Assembly (NCBI RefSeq): GCF_013359695.1
Contig: NZ_JABFMU010000002.1
Span: forward strand, 62,001-126,000
Reading direction: 5' to 3'
Source of the DNA: Pseudomonas sp. C2B4
GTDB taxonomy: Bacteria; Pseudomonadota; Gammaproteobacteria; Pseudomonadales; Pseudomonadaceae
Length of the DNA stretch: 64,000 bases
The position numbers and the translations under genes were made by a program. Of the stretch, positions 1 to 8,366 are shown piece after piece. The notes beneath the pieces were generated by a model that saw only the letters and a program-made list of their open reading frames with translations, was not told where the DNA came from and made no database searches. Each line of letters starts with the position of its first letter. The first letter of the stretch is position 1.

Positions 1-2
1 CC

Positions 3-461
3 CTGCGCGAGGACCCGGATGTGATTATGGTGGGTGAAATGCGCGATCTGGAGACCATTCGCCTGGCACTGACCGCGGCTGAAACCGGCCATCTGGTGTT
101 CGGCACGCTGCACACCACATCGGCGGCGAAAACCATCGACCGGATCGTGGACGTGTTTCCGGGGGACGAAAAATCCATGGTGCGCTCCATGCTTTCCGAA
201 TCGCTGCTGGCCGTGGTGTCCCAGACGCTGGTGAAGAAAATCGGCGGAGGGCGCATCGCGGCTCACGAGATCATGCTCGGCACGTCGGCGATCCGTAACC
301 TGATCCGTGAGGACAAGGTGGCGCAGATGTATTCATCGATTCAAGCGGGCGGGTCGCTGGGGATGCAGACGCTGGATATGGCCTTGAAGGATCTGGTGGC
401 CAGGGGATTGGTCAGCCGCGATCAGGCGCGGGATAAGGCGCGGTCGCCGGATAATTTTTGA
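3..461 (+). CDS. pilT: Type IV pilus retraction ATPase PilT, 3' part
   Basis: This is the C-terminal part (about 152 residues) of a PilT hexameric ATPase, the cytoplasmic motor that depolymerises type IV pili during twitching. The window opens inside the gene. Visible hallmarks are the Walker B stretch DVIMVGEMRD, the histidine box GHLVFGTLHTT and the late AHEIM...AIRNLIRE segment typical of PilT rather than PilB or PilU. The reading frame is open from base 3 and stops with TGA at 459-461. In P. aeruginosa pilU follows pilT, but here the next gene lies on the other strand after a REP pair, so pilU is not adjacent. The Chp chemosensory genes that control pili lie 8 kb further on. Confidence 0.95.
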   Translation: MREDPDVIMVGEMRDLETIRLALTAAETGHLVFGTLHTTSAAKTIDRIVDVFPGDEKSMVRSMLSESLLAVVSQTLVKKIGGGRIAAHEIMLGTSAIRNLIREDKVAQMYSSIQAGGSLGMQTLDMALKDLVARGLVSRDQARDKARSPDNF

Positions 462-488
462 GGGGGTTTTTGGTGATTTCAAAGACGC

Positions 489-555
489 CTTCGCGAGCAA
501 GCCCGCTCCCACAGGGGAATGCATTCCAATGTGGGAGCGGGCTTGCTCGCGAAGG
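489..555. repeat. REP pair (family A)
   Basis: Two inverted arms (CTTCGCGAGCAAGCCCGCTC and its complement) are separated by about 20 bases. It lies between convergent pilT and the NlpC/P60 gene and may act as an RNA hairpin at both transcript ends. The arms carry the AAGCCCG variant of the family. Confidence 0.85.
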
Positions 556-591
556 GGTCATCATGATCAATGATGATGCAGGACGCTGAGA

Positions 592-1209
592 TCAGCGCTG
601 AACAACCTGCAAGGCTTTCTGATCTTTAGGCAGAACCCGCTTGGCCACCACGTAGTGGTTTTCCCAGTACGGTTTCTTCAAGGTATCGATGGTCACCGAC
701 TTGCCACGGCGAGGTGCGTGGATGAAGCGGTCGTTGCCCAGGTAGATGGCAACGTGGTTGACTCGACGGCTCTTGATGTTGAAGAAGATCAGGTCGCCTG
801 GCTTGAGGTCGGCGCGATCGACTTTCTCGCCATGACCGCTGGCCATGGCATTGGACGTGCGTGGCAGGTCAAACGTGGCGTCATTGAACGCGTATTTCAC
901 CAGGCCGCTGCAATCGAAGCCTTTGCTCGGGCTGCTGCCGCCCCAACGGTACGGTGTACCGAGGACGTTGACCGCGCGGCTCAGCACGTCGCTGCTTTCC
1001 TTGGTTGCCATGGGAGGAACCAGGCTGCTCTTGCTGCTCAACTGAGGAGCGGTTTTGAGCGATTTCTTGCTTTTGCTCGATGGAGCAGAAGCATGGGATT
1101 TTGGGGTGTAACCATTAACGTTCGGAAGACGTTGCTCACGATTGGTGGCGTGGGCGGCCAGTGGCAATAATAGGCAAATGGTTAGCCATGTCTTGAAAAA
1201 TGGACGCAT
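592..1209 (-). CDS. C40-family NlpC/P60 peptidoglycan hydrolase
   Basis: This is an exported cysteine peptidase of the NlpC/P60 family (about 205 residues), expected to cut peptide stems of peptidoglycan in the periplasm. The start at 1209 gives a good Sec signal (MRPFFKTWLTICLLLPLAAHA). Longer in-frame starts at 1263 and 1287 would put 18-26 polar residues in front of it, so I prefer 1209, although no strong Shine-Dalgarno is visible. A Ser/Lys-rich linker follows (residues 35-65). The catalytic domain shows Cys100 in FDCSGLVKYAF, His152 in NHVAIYLGN and His164. No SH3 or LysM domain is present. It stands alone between two REP pairs, so the context says little about its role. Confidence 0.88.
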   Translation of the reverse strand: MRPFFKTWLTICLLLPLAAHATNREQRLPNVNGYTPKSHASAPSSKSKKSLKTAPQLSSKSSLVPPMATKESSDVLSRAVNVLGTPYRWGGSSPSKGFDCSGLVKYAFNDATFDLPRTSNAMASGHGEKVDRADLKPGDLIFFNIKSRRVNHVAIYLGNDRFIHAPRRGKSVTIDTLKKPYWENHYVVAKRVLPKDQKALQVVQR

Positions 1210-1458
1210 TAGGCAGGGCTCGTATGGGTTAGCGCGCAACTTTATAACAGCTTTTTTTGGCATTCCGAGGCCGTTTGTCGATTCCAATAGGGTCTAACGG
1301 AACCAAATAAGCGGAAAAAAGACGCGATTGTCAGACAGAACTCAGGCGCTACAAGGGTTTGACGGAAGGGAACGTAGCATTTGCCATACGTCGGCTGCTC
1401 GTAAAAAAGTCACAAAGATTTAAAGAATATTTATCTATCGCGTGAATCGAGGTCATCC

Positions 1459-1890
1459 ATGAACACCTATCAGCAACCCGTCCCGCATCAGGACACCCAC
1501 AGTAAAGTGATTGGCTATTTGCTATGGATCTTCGGTTTTACCGGCGCCCACCGCTTCTATTACGGCAAGCCGGTGACCGGGACGATCTGGTTTTTCACCT
1601 TCGGTTTGCTGGGGATTGGCTGGTTGATTGACCTGTTCCTGATCCCGGCGATGGATCGCGAAGCGGACCTGCGGTTTACCGCTGGACCGATCGAATACAA
1701 CGTGGCGTGGATTCTGCTGACGTTTCTCGGGGTGTTCGGCGTACACCGGATGTATCAGGGCAAATGGATCAGCGGGTTGCTGTACCTGCTGACGGGTGGG
1801 TTGTTCTTCCTGGGGGTGTTGTATGACTTCTGGACGCTGAATGACCAGGTTTCGCTGCGGAACGCCCAGAACAGAGGTGCCTTCCAGTAA
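1459..1890 (+). CDS. TM2-domain membrane protein with two tandem TM2 units
   Basis: This is a 143-residue integral membrane protein of unknown function. Residues about 17-62 form a TM2 unit (YLLWIFGFTGAHRFYYGK, then two hydrophobic spans). Residues about 82-128 repeat the same plan (ILLTFLGVFGVHRMYQGK, then two spans), so the protein probably has four membrane segments with G(A/V)HR(F/M)Y loops in both halves. The ATG at 1459 has GAGG eight bases upstream. TM2 proteins are widespread in bacteria without an assigned biochemical role, and I infer none here. A 249-base gap precedes it and a REP pair follows directly. Confidence 0.85.
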   Translation: MNTYQQPVPHQDTHSKVIGYLLWIFGFTGAHRFYYGKPVTGTIWFFTFGLLGIGWLIDLFLIPAMDREADLRFTAGPIEYNVAWILLTFLGVFGVHRMYQGKWISGLLYLLTGGLFFLGVLYDFWTLNDQVSLRNAQNRGAFQ

Positions 1891-1892
1891 AT

Positions 1893-1985
1893 CTTCGCGA
1901 GCAGGCTCGCTCCCACAGTGGATAGGTTTTGGCCGCAAATTTTGCGGTCAACGGATAACCCAGTGGGAGCGAGCCTGCTCGCGAA
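1893..1985. repeat. REP pair (family A)
   Basis: Inverted TTCGCGAGCAGGCTCGCTCC arms are about 45 bases apart, between the TM2 gene and the convergent pyrC' end. The spacer holds a smaller hairpin, CCGCAAATTTTGCGG. Confidence 0.85.
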
Positions 1986-2001
1986 TGCAGGCGACGCAGT
2001 T

Positions 2002-3273
2002 TTAAGCCTGGTGACTGATCCGTCCATCCACCAGGGTGTAACGCACCACACCCGGCAGGCTGTGGCCAATGAACGGGCAGTTCTCGCCCTTGGACAGCCA
2101 GGTCTCACCGGCCACGGTGGAGGCCGTCGGGTCGAACAGCACGATGTCCGCCGCACCACCCACCGCCAGCTTGCCCGCCGGCAGGCGCAGCGCATCTGCC
2201 GGTCCGGTGCTCAAGCGTGCCAGCAAGGTCGGCAAGTCCAGCAAACCATCTTCCACCAGGGTCATCGCTAGCGGCAGCAGCAATTCAACGCTGCTGATGC
2301 CCGGCTCCGTGGCACCGAACGGCGCCAGCTTGGCGTCTCGCTCATGGGGTTGGTGATGACTGGATATGGCCGACACCACCCCGGATTTCACCGCTTCACG
2401 CAGGCCATCGCGGTCGGCGCGGGTGCGCAGCGGCGGCTGGACGTGATAAAGGCTGCTGAAGTCGATCAAGGCTTCATCGGTGAGGATCAACTGATACAGC
2501 GCCACATCCGCCGTGACCTTCAAGCCACGAGCCTGGGCCTGAGCGATCAGTGCCACGCCGCGAGCGCTGGTGAGCTGGCTGAAGTGGGCGCGAACGCCGG
2601 TCTGTTCTACCAACAGCAGGTCCCGGGCCAGGGCCACGGTTTCGGCGGTTTCCGGGATGCCCGGCAAGCCGAGGAAACTCGCGGTCGGGCCTTCATGGGC
2701 CAGTCCGCCTTCGGCGAGGTCGTGATCCTGGGAGTTGAAAATCACCGTCAGGTCGAAGGTGGCCGCGTAGTCCAGTGCCCGGCATAGGGTGCGGGTGTTG
2801 CGGAAACTCTCCAGGCCGTTGCCGAAGGCCACGCAACCGGCATCGCGCAAGGCAACCAGTTCGGCCAGCTGTTCGCCGTCCAGGCCTTTGCTCAGGGCGC
2901 CGATCGGGAAAACTTTGGTGTTGCCGGCCTCACGGGCGCGGTCGAGGATCAGTTCGGCCACCGCCGAGGTGTCCAGCACCGGTTTGGTTTTGGGAGGGCA
3001 GCACAGGCTGGTGACGCCACCGGCAGCGGCGGCGCGGGTTTCGCTGACGATCGAACCTTTGCGGCTGTAACCCGGTTCGCGCAGCGCGACGTTGAGGTCG
3101 ACCAGGCCAGGGGCGGCCACCAGGCCTTTGGCGTCGAGGGTGTCGACAGCGACAAAACCGGCTGGCGCGGCGCCAATGGCGACGATCTTGCAGGCTTCGA
3201 TATGGATATCGGTGATCTGGTCCAGGCCACTGGCCGGATCAATGACGCGGGCGCCAAGAATACTGAGCTTCAC
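2002..3273 (-). CDS. pyrC': Dihydroorotase-like pseudoenzyme PyrC' (ATCase partner)
   Basis: This amidohydrolase-fold protein (423 residues) is related to dihydroorotase but lacks the catalytic metal site. Where active enzymes read DxHxHLR, this one reads D-L-N-V-A-L-R (residues 59-65), so both zinc-ligand histidines are replaced by Asn61 and Ala63. In Pseudomonas, such inactive PyrC' subunits are known to assemble with PyrB to form the functional dodecameric aspartate transcarbamoylase. The start is GTG at 3273, overlapping the pyrB stop by four bases (GTGA), which implies translational coupling and equal dosage. An upstream in-frame extension only reads through pyrB in another frame. The true pyrC for the pathway must lie elsewhere. 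Confidence 0.93.
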   Translation of the reverse strand: MKLSILGARVIDPASGLDQITDIHIEACKIVAIGAAPAGFVAVDTLDAKGLVAAPGLVDLNVALREPGYSRKGSIVSETRAAAAGGVTSLCCPPKTKPVLDTSAVAELILDRAREAGNTKVFPIGALSKGLDGEQLAELVALRDAGCVAFGNGLESFRNTRTLCRALDYAATFDLTVIFNSQDHDLAEGGLAHEGPTASFLGLPGIPETAETVALARDLLLVEQTGVRAHFSQLTSARGVALIAQAQARGLKVTADVALYQLILTDEALIDFSSLYHVQPPLRTRADRDGLREAVKSGVVSAISSHHQPHERDAKLAPFGATEPGISSVELLLPLAMTLVEDGLLDLPTLLARLSTGPADALRLPAGKLAVGGAADIVLFDPTASTVAGETWLSKGENCPFIGHSLPGVVRYTLVDGRISHQA

Positions 3274-4274
3274 TGCACGTTCTCCTGCTCGAATTGGCGC
3301 TGCGCAGTCTGCCCGCTCATGGCCATGGACAACACGGCCATGCGAATTGCGATGCCGTAAGTCACCTGATTGAGAATCACCGAGTGCGGGCCGTCGGCCA
3401 CCGCCGACTCGATTTCCACGCCACGGTTGATCGGGCCCGGGTGCATGACAATGGCGTCGGGCTTGGCGCCGGCCAGGCGCGCGGTGGTCAGGCCGAACAG
3501 TCGGTAGAACTCGCCCTCGCTGGGCAGCAGGCCGCCGGTCATGCGCTCGCGCTGCAGGCGCAGCATGATCACCACGTCCACGTCTTTGAGGCCTTCGGTC
3601 ATGTCGGTGTAGACCTTCACGCCGTATTGTTCGATACCGATCGGCAACAGGGTTTTCGGCGCAATCACACGGATGTCCGGGCAACCCAGGGTTTTCAGCG
3701 CCAGCATGTTCGAGCGCGCGACCCGCGAGTGCAGGATGTCGCCGACGATGGCCACCGACAGATTCTCGAAGCCGCCCTTGTGCCGGCGGATGGTGAGCAT
3801 GTCGAGCATGCCTTGGGTCGGGTGGGCGTGACGGCCGTCGCCACCGTTGATGATCGCCACTTGCGGGCACACATGCTCGGCGATGAAGTGTGCGGCACCG
3901 GAATCACCGTGGCGCACGACGAACATGTCGGCGGCCATGGCTTCCAGGTTGCGCAGGGTATCGAGCAGGGTTTCCCCCTTGCTCGCCGACGATGTCGACA
4001 CGTTCAGGGTGATCACGTCCGCCGACAGGCGCTGGGCCGCCAGTTCGAACGTGGTGCGGGTGCGGGTGGAGTTCTCGAAGAACACGTTGCACACGGTTTT
4101 ACCGCGCAACAACGGGACCTTCTTCACCGCCCGGGCACCGACTTCGAGGAAGGAGTCGGCGGTGTCGAGGATTTCCGTCAGCAACTCGCGGCGCAAACCG
4201 TCGAGCGAGAGGAAGTGGCGCAGCTGGCCCTGGTCATTGAGCTGCAGCGGGCGCTTGGTTTCTGGAGGCGTCAT
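3270..4274 (-). CDS. pyrB: Aspartate carbamoyltransferase catalytic subunit PyrB
   Basis: PyrB condenses carbamoyl phosphate with L-aspartate in the second step of de novo pyrimidine synthesis, in the cytoplasm. The protein has 334 residues, the usual length for the Pseudomonas enzyme, which carries an N-terminal extension used for allosteric control. The carbamoyl-phosphate loop STRTRTTFE is at residues 69-77, and [12 protein letters not shown] near the C terminus is the second family signature. It lies 26 bases downstream of pyrR and overlaps pyrC' by four bases, so pyrR-pyrB-pyrC' is one operon. Confidence 0.97.
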   Translation of the reverse strand: MTPPETKRPLQLNDQGQLRHFLSLDGLRRELLTEILDTADSFLEVGARAVKKVPLLRGKTVCNVFFENSTRTRTTFELAAQRLSADVITLNVSTSSASKGETLLDTLRNLEAMAADMFVVRHGDSGAAHFIAEHVCPQVAIINGGDGRHAHPTQGMLDMLTIRRHKGGFENLSVAIVGDILHSRVARSNMLALKTLGCPDIRVIAPKTLLPIGIEQYGVKVYTDMTEGLKDVDVVIMLRLQRERMTGGLLPSEGEFYRLFGLTTARLAGAKPDAIVMHPGPINRGVEIESAVADGPHSVILNQVTYGIAIRMAVLSMAMSGQTAQRQFEQENVQ

Positions 4275-4300
4275 CGCAATGGGACTCTCAATAGGGCGAA

Positions 4301-4804
4301 TTAAAGGGCGAGGTCTTGTACTTCGAGCTCAAGCTCCGGACCGGACAGTTTCACCCGTTCGTTTGCGGCCAGGGACAGGGTCGCACCCAGCACGTTCGGG
4401 CGGATCGGCAGCTCGCCGGCGTCCAGGTCCAGCAGGCACACCAGCGTCACGCTGGCCGGGCGGCCGTAGTCGAAGAGCTCGTTCATGGCGGCACGGATGG
4501 TCCGGCCACTCATCAACACGTCATCGATCAGCACCAGGTGCTGGCCTTCGATTTCGAACGGCAGGGCCGAAGGGCGCACTTGCGGGTGCAGGCCGTTCTG
4601 GCTGAAATCGTCACGGTAGAAGGAAACGTCAAGCGTGCCGAGGGGGTCATTGCTGCCCAGCTCTTTCAGCAAGGCCTGGGCGACCCACACGCCGCCGGTA
4701 CGGATGCCGATATAGCGCGGGTCGCTGATGCCACGGTGTTCCAGGTGTGCCTTGAGACTTATCGCCATCTGGCTGATCAGTTCGGCGGGATTGGGCAGGC
4801 TCAT
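4301..4804 (-). CDS. pyrR: Bifunctional PyrR (pyrimidine regulator / uracil phosphoribosyltransferase)
   Basis: This type I phosphoribosyltransferase-fold protein has 167 residues. The PRPP-binding motif [12 protein letters not shown] is at residues 91-102. In Bacillus PyrR binds pyr mRNA in response to UMP and also has uracil phosphoribosyltransferase activity. In Pseudomonas it heads the pyrBC' operon, and its regulatory mode is less clear. The ATG at 4804 is preceded by GAAGGAG at good spacing. A terminator-like hairpin and a second stem in the 92-base gap upstream could be the site of control. Confidence 0.95.
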   Translation of the reverse strand: MSLPNPAELISQMAISLKAHLEHRGISDPRYIGIRTGGVWVAQALLKELGSNDPLGTLDVSFYRDDFSQNGLHPQVRPSALPFEIEGQHLVLIDDVLMSGRTIRAAMNELFDYGRPASVTLVCLLDLDAGELPIRPNVLGATLSLAANERVKLSGPELELEVQDLAL

Positions 4805-4821
4805 GGTTGCTCCTTCTTGGG

Positions 4822-4865
4822 CCCGAGCCTGTTTTCCGGAGTGTGGCGCCGGAGTGTGGCTCGGG
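4822..4865 (-). promoter_or_regulatory. Stem-loop in the pyrR leader
   Basis: On the minus strand CCCGAGCC (4865-4858) pairs with GGCTCGGG (4829-4822), ending about seven bases before the pyrR Shine-Dalgarno. The loop holds a near-perfect 13-base tandem repeat, CCGGAGTGTGGCG on the plus strand (4836-4860). Its position suits control of pyrR initiation or anti-termination, but this is inferred from position only. Confidence 0.5.
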
Positions 4866-4873
4866 TTGTCGCT

Positions 4874-4898
4874 AAAAAAGAAGCGCCGTAGCGCTTTC
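4874..4898 (-). terminator. Rho-independent terminator/attenuator after ruvX
   Basis: The stem AAGCGC/GCGCTT (4896-4891 with 4886-4881) is followed on the minus strand by a C and then six T residues. It starts inside the ruvX stop codon. It could end the upstream transcript or attenuate read-through into pyrR. Confidence 0.7.
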
Positions 4899-5334
4899 AG
4901 GATTCAAACAATGCAGCGTTTTCGTCGAGCCAGCCTTGCAGCAGCAGGGCGGCGGCGATGGCATCGACCGGGTTGTCGCGGTAGCTGCCTTTTTGCCCGC
5001 CACGGGCCAGGCGTTCGCCCTTGGCTTCGAAAGTGGTCAGGCGTTCATCATGGGTATAGAAAGGCAGGTTGAAGCGGCCGTTCAGGCGGCGGGCGAATTT
5101 TTCCGCACGGGCGCACATGTCGCTGGGCGTGCCGTCCATGTTCAGCGGCAGGCCTACCACTACGGCGTCGGGCTTCCACTCTTTGATCAACGCATCGACC
5201 TTATCCCAATCGGGAATGCCGTTCTGCGCTTTCAGGGTGCACAACTCGCGGGCCTGGCCGGTAACGACCTGGCCGACTGCCACGCCGATCGATTTGGTGC
5301 CGTAGTCAAAACCCAGAATCAGCCGCAGGGCCAT
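4897..5334 (-). CDS. ruvX: Holliday-junction resolvase-like nuclease RuvX/YqgF
   Basis: This 145-residue RNase-H-fold protein of the YqgF family is implicated in processing the 5' end of pre-16S rRNA and possibly in DNA junction resolution. The first catalytic Asp lies in [12 protein letters not shown] (residues 8-19). [12 protein letters not shown] and the late DxxAA segment ([12 protein letters not shown]) supply the other family motifs. Its ATG shares one base with the TGA of yqgE, so the two are translationally linked. The gene ends in a terminator hairpin. It is well conserved in length and context. Confidence 0.95.
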   Translation of the reverse strand: MALRLILGFDYGTKSIGVAVGQVVTGQARELCTLKAQNGIPDWDKVDALIKEWKPDAVVVGLPLNMDGTPSDMCARAEKFARRLNGRFNLPFYTHDERLTTFEAKGERLARGGQKGSYRDNPVDAIAAALLLQGWLDENAALFES

Positions 5335-5906
5335 CAGGCGTGCCCCGCCTGGCTGGTGAGCAGGCTGAGGTTAATGCCCAGGTGCTTGGCTGCCGCTTCC
5401 AGGCGCAGCTCACTGCTGGTGTTGAACAGAATGTCGGCGTTGAACGGGCAGGTCAGCCAGGCGTTCTGGGCCAGTTCGGCTTCCAGCTGCCCGGCTTCCC
5501 AGCCGGCGTAGCCGAGGGCGATCAGGCTCTTCGCCGGACCGAGGCCATCGGCGATGGCAAACAACACGTCCTGGGAGGTCGACAAGGATAGGTCGCCTTC
5601 CAGATCAACGGTCGCCTGAAAGGTCTTGCCTGATGGATGCAAAACAAAGCCGCGATCGGTCTGAACCGGCCCGCCAATGAAGATCGGCACATGCTGGCAG
5701 AGGACCGGCGGTTCGACATCGGGACGCAATTGCTCAAGGATATCGGCCAGGTTCAGGTCCTGCGGACGGTTGACCACCAGCCCCATGGCACCATTGGCCG
5801 TGTGCTCGACGATGTAGGTCAAGGTGTGCGCAAAGTTCGGGTCGACCATGTGAGGCATGGCGATCAGGAAGTGATGCTTGAGGTAGCTTGGGCTGACGTT
5901 TTTCAT
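5334..5906 (-). CDS. yqgE: YqgE/AlgH family protein
   Basis: The start at 5906 gives a 190-residue protein, the standard length of the family. An upstream frame extension runs through a REP pair and is not credible. It begins MKNVSPSYLKHHFLIAMPHM and contains the family blocks GAMGLVVNRPQ and IFIGGPVQ. Its biochemical role is unknown; the name AlgH comes from an early link with alginate expression in P. aeruginosa. It is coupled to ruvX by a one-base overlap, a pairing found in most gamma-proteobacteria. Confidence 0.93.
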   Translation of the reverse strand: MKNVSPSYLKHHFLIAMPHMVDPNFAHTLTYIVEHTANGAMGLVVNRPQDLNLADILEQLRPDVEPPVLCQHVPIFIGGPVQTDRGFVLHPSGKTFQATVDLEGDLSLSTSQDVLFAIADGLGPAKSLIALGYAGWEAGQLEAELAQNAWLTCPFNADILFNTSSELRLEAAAKHLGINLSLLTSQAGHA

Positions 5907-5992
5907 GAGCGCTAGTGTGGCGTTGGAGGGGCGAACTGACAAGCTGGGGATGCACAGGAAATGCCCTAAATCATGATAGCGACGCGGGCCAC

Positions 5993-6082
5993 TGTGGGAG
6001 CGAGCCTGCTCGCGAAGAGGACTTGTCAGTGACAGTGATGTTGCCTGACACACCGCATTCGCGAGCAGGCTCGCTCCCACAA
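5993..6082. repeat. REP pair (family A)
   Basis: CTGTGGGAGCGAGCCTGCTC and its inverted partner are separated by about 40 bases, in the gap between tonB and yqgE. Confidence 0.85.
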
Positions 6083-6099
6083 GGGATATTTGCGGGGCG

Positions 6100-6999
6100 T
6101 TAGTTGCTGGACAACCGATCCCCACGCGCAAACTTCCACGTGCGGATGATCTCCAGCCGGTCGATGTCCGACAAATCCCCGGTAAACGGTGCAAAGGGAG
6201 CCGCCAGGCGCACGATGCGCTGGGCTGCCTGGTCCAGCAGCGGCTGGCCGGAGGATTCCAGCACCAGCACTTCATACAGCGAACCGTCGCGGTTGATCGA
6301 CACCATCAGGCGCAAATTGCCGTAAATCTGCTTGCGCCGGGCTTCCTCGGGGTAGTTGAGGTTGCCGATTCGCTCGACTTTCTTGCGCCATTCATCTTTA
6401 TACCAGGCGCCCTTGTCGCGCATGGTCGAGGCGGCGCTCAGGCGGTGGATGCGCGGGCGTTTGGCGTACAGCTGTTGCTCATTGGCCAGTTCCGCTTCCA
6501 GGCTGGCGATGTCGCTGGACAGTTGTTCTGTGTCGAATGTCGGCGCGGCCACTGCCGGTTTGGTGACAGGTTTGGGTTCTTCGGTCTTGGTGGCGGTTTT
6601 TTTCGGCTTCGGCGCGACGGTGGTCACGGCAGCCTTTGGCGCAGCCTCTTGTACTTCAGGCTTGGCGGCGGGCGGTGGCGTGACCTTCTGCACCTTGTTG
6701 TCCTGGAAAGGCGCGACCTCGGTGGTCTTGGGGATGGCCTTTTTATCCAGCGTGCCGCTGCCTTGCTGATTTTCCTGAGCGAGAAAGTCGGCTTTTTCCG
6801 GCTTCTTTTCGCTTTTGAAGGTGGCGAGGGTGATTTCCAGGGTTCTGCTGATCTGCTGGGGTTCGACCATTGTAAAACCGACACCCAGCAGCAACGCCAG
6901 GTGCACCAGCGCCGCCAGAAACAGGGTAAAACCGAGGCGATCGGCCGGGCGCACGCCGGTGTGGGCGAGTTCGGGAGGCAGATCGGACGGGAGGGTCAT
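6100..6999 (-). CDS. tonB3: TonB-family energy transducer, probable TonB3
   Basis: This 299-residue TonB-type protein couples the inner-membrane proton motive force to outer-membrane processes. The N-terminal membrane anchor spans residues about 22-44. A long Lys/Pro/Ala-rich periplasmic linker follows (about 80-165), and a C-terminal TonB domain (about 210-295) has YPEEARRKQIYGNLRL and the terminal IIRTWKF segment. No exbB or exbD is adjacent. It occupies the same place, beside gshB and pilG, as tonB3 of P. aeruginosa, which is reported to be needed for twitching and pilus assembly. A role in pili is therefore more likely than iron uptake. This assignment rests on position. Confidence 0.88.
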   Translation of the reverse strand: MTLPSDLPPELAHTGVRPADRLGFTLFLAALVHLALLLGVGFTMVEPQQISRTLEITLATFKSEKKPEKADFLAQENQQGSGTLDKKAIPKTTEVAPFQDNKVQKVTPPPAAKPEVQEAAPKAAVTTVAPKPKKTATKTEEPKPVTKPAVAAPTFDTEQLSSDIASLEAELANEQQLYAKRPRIHRLSAASTMRDKGAWYKDEWRKKVERIGNLNYPEEARRKQIYGNLRLMVSINRDGSLYEVLVLESSGQPLLDQAAQRIVRLAAPFAPFTGDLSDIDRLEIIRTWKFARGDRLSSN

Positions 7000-7063
7000 G
7001 ACAAGGAAACCAACATCACGTTTTCACAGGCCGCGCATGATAACGCAATGTTGGTTTGGCTAA

Positions 7064-8017
7064 TCAACGTGCCTTGAGCTTCTGATCGATGGCATCCATC
7101 AGCAGGCCGCCGATGTCAGTGCCGAAGGCATTATCGATTTCGCGGATGCAGGTCGGGCTGGTGACGTTGATTTCCGTCAGGTGCTCGCCGATCACGTCGA
7201 GGCCGACGAACAGCAGGCCTTTCTCCCGCAGGGTCGGGCCGACTTGTGCTGCGATCCAGCGGTCTTTCTCGGTCAGCGGACGCGCTTCGCCACGACCGCC
7301 GGCGGCGAGGTTGCCACGGGTCTCGCCAGCGGCCGGGATGCGCGCCAGACAGTAGTCCACCGGCTCGCCGTCGATCATCAGGATGCGTTTGTCGCCATCG
7401 ACAATGGCCGGCAGGTAACCCTGGATCATGATTTGTTGCTGACCATGCAGGGTCAGGGTTTCGAGGATGACCGAAAGGTTCGGGTGGCCCGCGGTGTGAC
7501 GGAAGATCGAGGAGCCGCCCATGCCGTCCAGCGGCTTGAGGATCACATCACCGTGATGATCGGCGAATTCGCGCAGCACATCCGGACGGCGGCTGACGAT
7601 GGTCGGCGGGGTGCACTGCGGGAACAGCGTGGCGAACAGCTTTTCGTTGCAGTCGCGCAGGCTCTGCGGCTTGTTGACCACCAGCACGCCAGCGCTTTCG
7701 GCCTGTTCCAGCAAGTAAGTGGAGTAGACGAACTCCATGTCGAACGGCGGATCCTTGCGCATCAGGATCACATCCAGATCGCTGAGCAGCGCGTCCTGCT
7801 CGGCGTCCAGTTCGAACCACTTTTCCGGGTTGGCGAACACTTTCAGCGGACGCATCCGCGCCCGGGCCTGGCCTTCGGCCTGGTAGAGGTCGCGCTGTTC
7901 CATATAGAACAGTTCCCAACCGCGCTTCTGCGCGGCCAGCAGCATGGCCAGCGAGCTATCCTTTTTATAGGAGATGCTGGCGATAGGGTCCATGACAATC
8001 CCGACGCGAACGCTCAT
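7064..8017 (-). CDS. gshB: Glutathione synthetase
   Basis: GshB joins gamma-glutamylcysteine and glycine using ATP, the last step of glutathione synthesis. The protein has 317 residues, the usual length. Family signatures are the start MSVRVGIVMDPI, LKPLDGMGGSSIF in the ATP-grasp domain, the glycine-rich loop GGRGEARPLTE and the metal-binding EINVTSPT near the C terminus. It precedes tonB by 64 bases on the same strand and diverges from pilG. Confidence 0.97.
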   Translation of the reverse strand: MSVRVGIVMDPIASISYKKDSSLAMLLAAQKRGWELFYMEQRDLYQAEGQARARMRPLKVFANPEKWFELDAEQDALLSDLDVILMRKDPPFDMEFVYSTYLLEQAESAGVLVVNKPQSLRDCNEKLFATLFPQCTPPTIVSRRPDVLREFADHHGDVILKPLDGMGGSSIFRHTAGHPNLSVILETLTLHGQQQIMIQGYLPAIVDGDKRILMIDGEPVDYCLARIPAAGETRGNLAAGGRGEARPLTEKDRWIAAQVGPTLREKGLLFVGLDVIGEHLTEINVTSPTCIREIDNAFGTDIGGLLMDAIDQKLKAR

Positions 8018-8055
8018 GGGTCTTTCCTCGAAATTTTGGGGGCTATGGCGATTTG

Positions 8056-8156
8056 TGTAGGAGCGAGCTCGCTCGCGAAAAACTTCATGGCAACGCGTTC
8101 AACCAGGCAGCACGCGTTATCGTTGTGCTCCATCGCGAGCGAGCTCGCTCCTACAA
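8056..8156. repeat. REP pair, GAGCTCGCTC variant
   Basis: TGTAGGAGCGAGCTCGCTCG and its inverted partner are about 50 bases apart. The core is GAGCGAGCTCGCTCGCGA instead of GAGCGAGCCTGCTCGCGA, so each arm is itself more self-complementary than in other copies. Confidence 0.8.
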
Positions 8157-8366
8157 AAGATCAGCGTATAAAAGTGGCGTCAGAGTGGCGCTGAGTGTGG
8201 TCCCGGTCAAGGAAAAACCATCGCCGGGGCCGGTCGATAGATTGGATTTGGAGACTGTGCTAAAAAGGCTGCCATGTCGCGCTGGCCCTTGAGCATCAAG
8301 GGTTTGGAGCCACCGATTACCCGTTAACGGACAAATAGATTCGTAAAGGCGACGCGAGAGCATCTT
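8157..8366. other. Intergenic region upstream of pilG
   Basis: These 210 bases should hold the pilG promoter and lie between divergent gshB and pilG. I see no convincing -35/-10 pair, no sigma-54 GG-N10-GC box and no coding frame with a start signal. Confidence 0.4.
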
